From an uncultured Ignavibacteria bacterium (lineage in GTDB: Bacteria; Bacteroidota; Ignavibacteria; Kapaibacteriales; UBA961), in the NCBI GenBank assembly GCA_937868245.1, contig CALMMI010000737.1, positions 1-8,599 on the forward strand: DNA of 8,599 nt, read 5' to 3'. This document shows, piece by piece, positions 6,036-8,599 of this stretch (within the stretch, counting starts at the first letter, position 1; each line of letters opens with the position of its first letter). The translations under genes and the position numbers were made by a program. Below the pieces are notes generated by a model. It was given only the letters and a program-made list of their open reading frames with translations, did no database searches and was not told where the DNA came from.

Positions 6036-8599
6036 TATCGAGCTGTAGTGACTACTATTTTCTGCACATCATTATATATCCCGGCATTTATCTTGCAGAA
6101 ATAAACTCCTACCGGCAAATCAAAATCAAGAGAATATTCACCCGCATCAAATGTATCATCGGTTAAAACCTCTTTCAAAGCACCGGTATAATCATATAGT
6201 TCAAGCCGAACCTTGCCTGGTAAGCCTATACCGAAGTTTACATTGTTTTCTTTCGAAGTTAGGAAGTAATTCTTACCGGTACTGCTCACGTTACGGATTG
6301 CCCTGCCGCAAAACATATCAAGTACAAGAGTATTGTTTTTGGTAACTACGCTTGCACATTGATTGTCATCTAGGGAATCAACGCTCAAATTAATTGCAAA
6401 AGAAGTATCAGAATTATAGGGCAGAAATGAGTAAAAGGAAAAAACAATCGAACCGTTTTCACCCGACCCTCTGAGAGAAAGCTCCCCGTTTTGTTCTTTA
6501 GGGGGTGAAATAACAATACCGTTTGTAGTTTCAATAATTGAGTCGAATTTCATAACTAAATTATCGTAACGAAGATTAGCCTTCCAAAATTGAACATCCT
6601 TTGGAATTTGCAGGGTTGTGTTAAACTTGACGCCCGGCATCATTTTAATAACCGGTGGTGTAAGACTGAACGAACGTTCATTGGATGGATTAACTACAAC
6701 AACAACTGTATCGTGATTAAAACAGCCATATTGATTTGTAACCTTAAGAATATAGGTGGTTGTTTCAGTCGGTTTTGCAACTGTGTTACTCGATGTAGGT
6801 GATGATAATCCTGCAACAGGAGTCCAAGAATATGATTCTTTTATTGTAGAAGCACCACCTAATTCTACATTCTCTCCTACACAAATAACATGATCTACTC
6901 CTGCGTGTGCAATTGGAGGTTCTGCAAGTGTCACAGTAACAAAAGCAGTATCTAAACATGAGCCATTGGCGACAATCACTCTATACTGAGTAGAGACATT
7001 AGGGGTACACAATGGGTTTGAAATTGCAGGATTATCTAATCCTGCAGAAGGAAACCATTGATATGTACTTCCGCCACCAGCATTCAATTGCAGGCTTGAG
7101 TCTCTGCAAACTGTTGTGTCGGCAGAAATGGTTGCTTCAATTGTACCTATAGAAACTAAAACCGAATCAACAGTAGTACAACCGGAACTGTTTGTAACGG
7201 TTAGAATGTAATTTGTAGTTGATGTAGGATTTGCTGACGGATTAGATTTAGTCGGGTCGTCTAACCCTGCAGCAGGTTGCCATTGGTATGTATTGCCTGC
7301 TATAGGCAATGCTCCAAGCTGAGATATTTCACCAGTACAGTGTGATACATCGGCACCTGCTATTGCAATCGGTGGAGGGTTTACTTTTACAGTTAACTGG
7401 GTAGAGTCCTTGCAAATTCCGCTTAATACTCTAACTTTGTATGTTGTTGTTATGGCTGGTGATGCTATTGGATTTGCAATGTTTGGATTGTCCAGACCTG
7501 TAACAGGCGACCACTCGTATTCACTACCTCCGCTTGCTGATAGTTGTGCCGATGCTCCATAACAGATACCCGTATCACCCGATGTTATTGCAGTAAGTTT
7601 ATTACCGACATTTACAAACACAGTATCATATCCTATGCATCCTGAACTACTGGTTACTTTTAGAATATAAAGAGTGGTAATAGGTGGAGAAGCAGTAGGG
7701 TTTGATTTTGTAGGGTCATTCAGGTCTGTAGCCGGGTTCCATAAGTAGGTTGCTCCTGTTTCAGGAAGCGCGCCAAGTTGAGTTTTTGATCCGGTACAAA
7801 TAGTTTTATCAACACCTGCATTTGCTTTTTGATTTTTAACTGATACTGAAGCTGTATCGTATTCCTTGCAGCCATTAGTATTAGTTACCGTAAGGATGTA
7901 TGTTGTAGATGCATTCGGAGTACAGGTAGGATTTGCTTTTTTAGGGTCATCCAGATAGATTGGTGGTTGCCATGAATAAATTTTACCTGCTTCGGCAAGT
8001 TCTCCAAGCTGTACGGACTCACCGGTACAGATAGTTTGGTCAATACCCGCATTAGCTTTAAAGGACGGATGTACGAATACAGTTACAAATGCTGAATCAA
8101 CACAATTACCATTAGAGATGCGAACCCTGTATTTTGTAGTAACGGATGGTGAGGCGATAGGATTAGGTATTCTGGGGTTGTTCAAGCCTGTAACGGGAAG
8201 CCATGAATAAACTTTTCCTCCGCTTGCTGTTAGTTGGGCGGAGGTTCCTTTGCAAATTGTAACATCTTTAGAAACTACCGGCTTTACTATAATAACGGTT
8301 ACTAAAACGGTATCGTAAGCAATGCAACCATTGCGTGTAACTTGCACAACGTAGCGAGTTGTAGCCTTTGGTGTTGCGATTGGATTTGGCAGAGTTACGT
8401 CGTCTAATCCCTCTGGCGGATACCAAAAGTATTTTTCATCTTCTTTGGCTGTATCGCCAATTTGTACACTTTCACTCAAGCATATTCTTTTGTCTTCGCC
8501 GGCATTAGCAGTGAATTTAGGAAAAACATGTACGGAAACAAATGCAGAATCAACGCAATTTCCTTGTATATTTATTACTTTGTACCGTGTATTTCCTTT
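6035..8599 (-). CDS. Gene C: large T9SS-exported repeat protein (5' end beyond window)
   Basis: The frame is open from the window edge at 8599 to the TAG at 6035, giving 854 visible residues. A TTG at 8477-8479 could be misread as a start, but it lies inside a repeat (it encodes the Leu after Lys-Arg-Ile-Cys) and 40 in-frame codons of repeat sequence precede it. Counting from the edge: tail of a class 2 repeat 1-25; eight full repeats 26-636 in the order 1-2-1-1-2-1-2-1; cohesin-like domain about 643-762; T9SS type A-like sorting domain about 776-854 ending Val-Thr-Thr-Ala-Arg. By homology with genes A and B, the missing start should hold a signal peptide and the propeller-like leader. It is the most upstream of the three tandem paralogues seen here, 162 bp before gene B. 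Surface adhesion or scaffolding is inference; no catalytic motif is visible. Confidence 0.95.
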   Translation of the reverse strand, partial: KGNTRYKVINIQGNCVDSAFVSVHVFPKFTANAGEDKRICLSESVQIGDTAKEDEKYFWYPPEGLDDVTLPNPIATPKATTRYVVQVTRNGCIAYDTVLVTVIIVKPVVSKDVTICKGTSAQLTASGGKVYSWLPVTGLNNPRIPNPIASPSVTTKYRVRISNGNCVDSAFVTVFVHPSFKANAGIDQTICTGESVQLGELAEAGKIYSWQPPIYLDDPKKANPTCTPNASTTYILTVTNTNGCKEYDTASVSVKNQKANAGVDKTICTGSKTQLGALPETGATYLWNPATDLNDPTKSNPTASPPITTLYILKVTSSSGCIGYDTVFVNVGNKLTAITSGDTGICYGASAQLSASGGSEYEWSPVTGLDNPNIANPIASPAITTTYKVRVLSGICKDSTQLTVKVNPPPIAIAGADVSHCTGEISQLGALPIAGNTYQWQPAAGLDDPTKSNPSANPTSTTNYILTVTNSSGCTTVDSVLVSIGTIEATISADTTVCRDSSLQLNAGGGSTYQWFPSAGLDNPAISNPLCTPNVSTQYRVIVANGSCLDTAFVTVTLAEPPIAHAGVDHVICVGENVELGGASTIKESYSWTPVAGLSSPTSSNTVAKPTETTTYILKVTNQYGCFNHDTVVVVVNPSNERSFSLTPPVIKMMPGVKFNTTLQIPKDVQFWKANLRYDNLVMKFDSIIETTNGIVISPPKEQNGELSLRGSGENGSIVFSFYSFLPYNSDTSFAINLSVDSLDDNQCASVVTKNNTLVLDMFCGRAIRNVSSTGKNYFLTSKENNVNFGIGLPGKVRLELYDYTGALKEVLTDDTFDAGEYSLDFDLPVGVYFCKINAGIYNDVQKIVVTTAR
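6038..6274 (-). other. T9SS type A-like C-terminal sorting domain of gene C
   Basis: Residues about 776-854 from the window edge. It is closely similar to gene B's: Lys-Val-Arg-Leu-Glu-Leu-Tyr-Asp-Tyr-Thr-Gly is identical, followed by Leu-Lys-Glu-Val-Leu, Phe-Asp-Ala-Gly-Glu-Tyr-Ser and Gly-Val-Tyr-Phe-Cys-Lys-Ile. The Cys in place of Tyr in the last motif is unusual for this strand. It predicts type IX secretion. Confidence 0.85.
6314..6673 (-). other. Cohesin-like beta-sandwich of gene C
   Basis: Residues about 643-762 counted from the window edge. It aligns with the gene B domain: Leu-Thr-Pro-Pro-Val-Ile-Lys, Thr-Thr-Leu-Gln-Ile-Pro, Leu-Arg-Tyr-Asp-Asn-Leu-Val-Met-Lys-Phe, Lys-Glu-Gln-Asn-Gly, Gly-Ser-Gly, and Tyr-Ser-Phe-Leu-Pro-Tyr-Asn. 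Closing cysteines match those of gene B. Fold assignment rests on pattern only. Confidence 0.5.
6692..8599 (-). repeat. Ig/PKD-like repeat tract of gene C
   Basis: From the window edge: residues 1-25 (end of class 2), 26-102 (class 1), 103-176 (2), 177-254 (1), 255-331 (1), 332-406 (2), 407-484 (1), 485-558 (2), 559-636 (1). Lengths are 74-75 for class 2 and 77-78 for class 1. All complete copies retain the two Cys about 50 residues apart, the Trp of the Tyr-x-Trp motif and the Thr-Thr-x-Tyr or Ser-Thr-x-Tyr strand. Two consecutive class 1 copies (177-331) break the alternation. Confidence 0.9.

Noticed and set aside
6151..6802. Plus-strand open frames at 6151-6345 and 6590-6802
   Set aside because: Both are antisense to the sorting domain, cohesin-like domain and last repeat of gene C, with no signal, motif or plausible start context.
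3386..8599. Gene B as a broken fragment of gene A or gene C
   Set aside because: Gene B has its own signal peptide, leader, repeats, cohesin-like domain and sorting domain in one uninterrupted frame, so it is a complete short paralogue.

Overview
The window holds three large genes, all on the minus strand and all members of one family: secreted, repeat-rich surface proteins of the Bacteroidota type. Two run off the edges. In transcription order they are gene C (6035 to beyond 8599, N-terminus missing), gene B (3386-5872, complete, 828 residues) and gene A (3196 down past position 1, C-terminus missing). The AT-rich sequence, the signal peptides followed by Gln, the Pro-Ile-Ala-Ser-Pro/Thr-Thr-Thr-Tyr repeat style and the C-terminal sorting domain of the type IX secretion system (T9SS) all point to a Bacteroidota or closely related (Ignavibacteria/Kapabacteria-like) genome. 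The sequence alone does not fix a genus.

The shared plan, pieced together from the three genes, is: signal peptide; an approximately 350-residue N-terminal module resembling the beta-propeller-like leader of many Bacteroidota surface proteins; a run of 73-79-residue Ig/PKD-like repeats; a roughly 120-residue cohesin-like beta-sandwich; and a roughly 80-residue T9SS type A-like sorting domain. Gene A shows the leader and nine full repeats before the window ends. Gene B has the leader, one PKD-like domain, two repeats, the cohesin-like domain and the sorting domain. Gene C shows eight full repeats, the cohesin-like domain and the sorting domain, and lacks its leader only because the window ends.

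The most striking structure is in the repeats. They fall into two classes. Class 1 (76-79 residues) carries Ala-Asn-Ala-Gly-x-Asp, Gln-(Ile/Leu)-Gly and Gly-Cys-x-x-x-Asp-Thr. Class 2 (73-75 residues) carries Gln-Leu-Ser-Ala-Ser-Gly-Gly and Cys-x-Asp-Ser-Ala-Phe-Val-Thr-Val. In gene A they alternate strictly (1-2-1-2-1-2-1-2-1-2...), so the real unit is a two-domain block of about 150 residues. Gene C follows the same alternation but breaks it once with two class 1 repeats in tandem. Gene B contains a repeat that looks like a class 1/class 2 hybrid. Nearly every repeat has two cysteines about 50 residues apart.

The two intergenic gaps (3197-3385 and 5873-6034) are short and carry only weak promoter-like and hairpin-like signals, plus one exact 10-bp inverted repeat bracketing the gap upstream of gene A. 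No RNA genes, insertion sequences, CRISPR arrays or plus-strand genes are supported. The likely role is a tandem set of paralogous T9SS-exported cell-surface or secreted adhesin/scaffold-like proteins; ligand and function cannot be read from the sequence.
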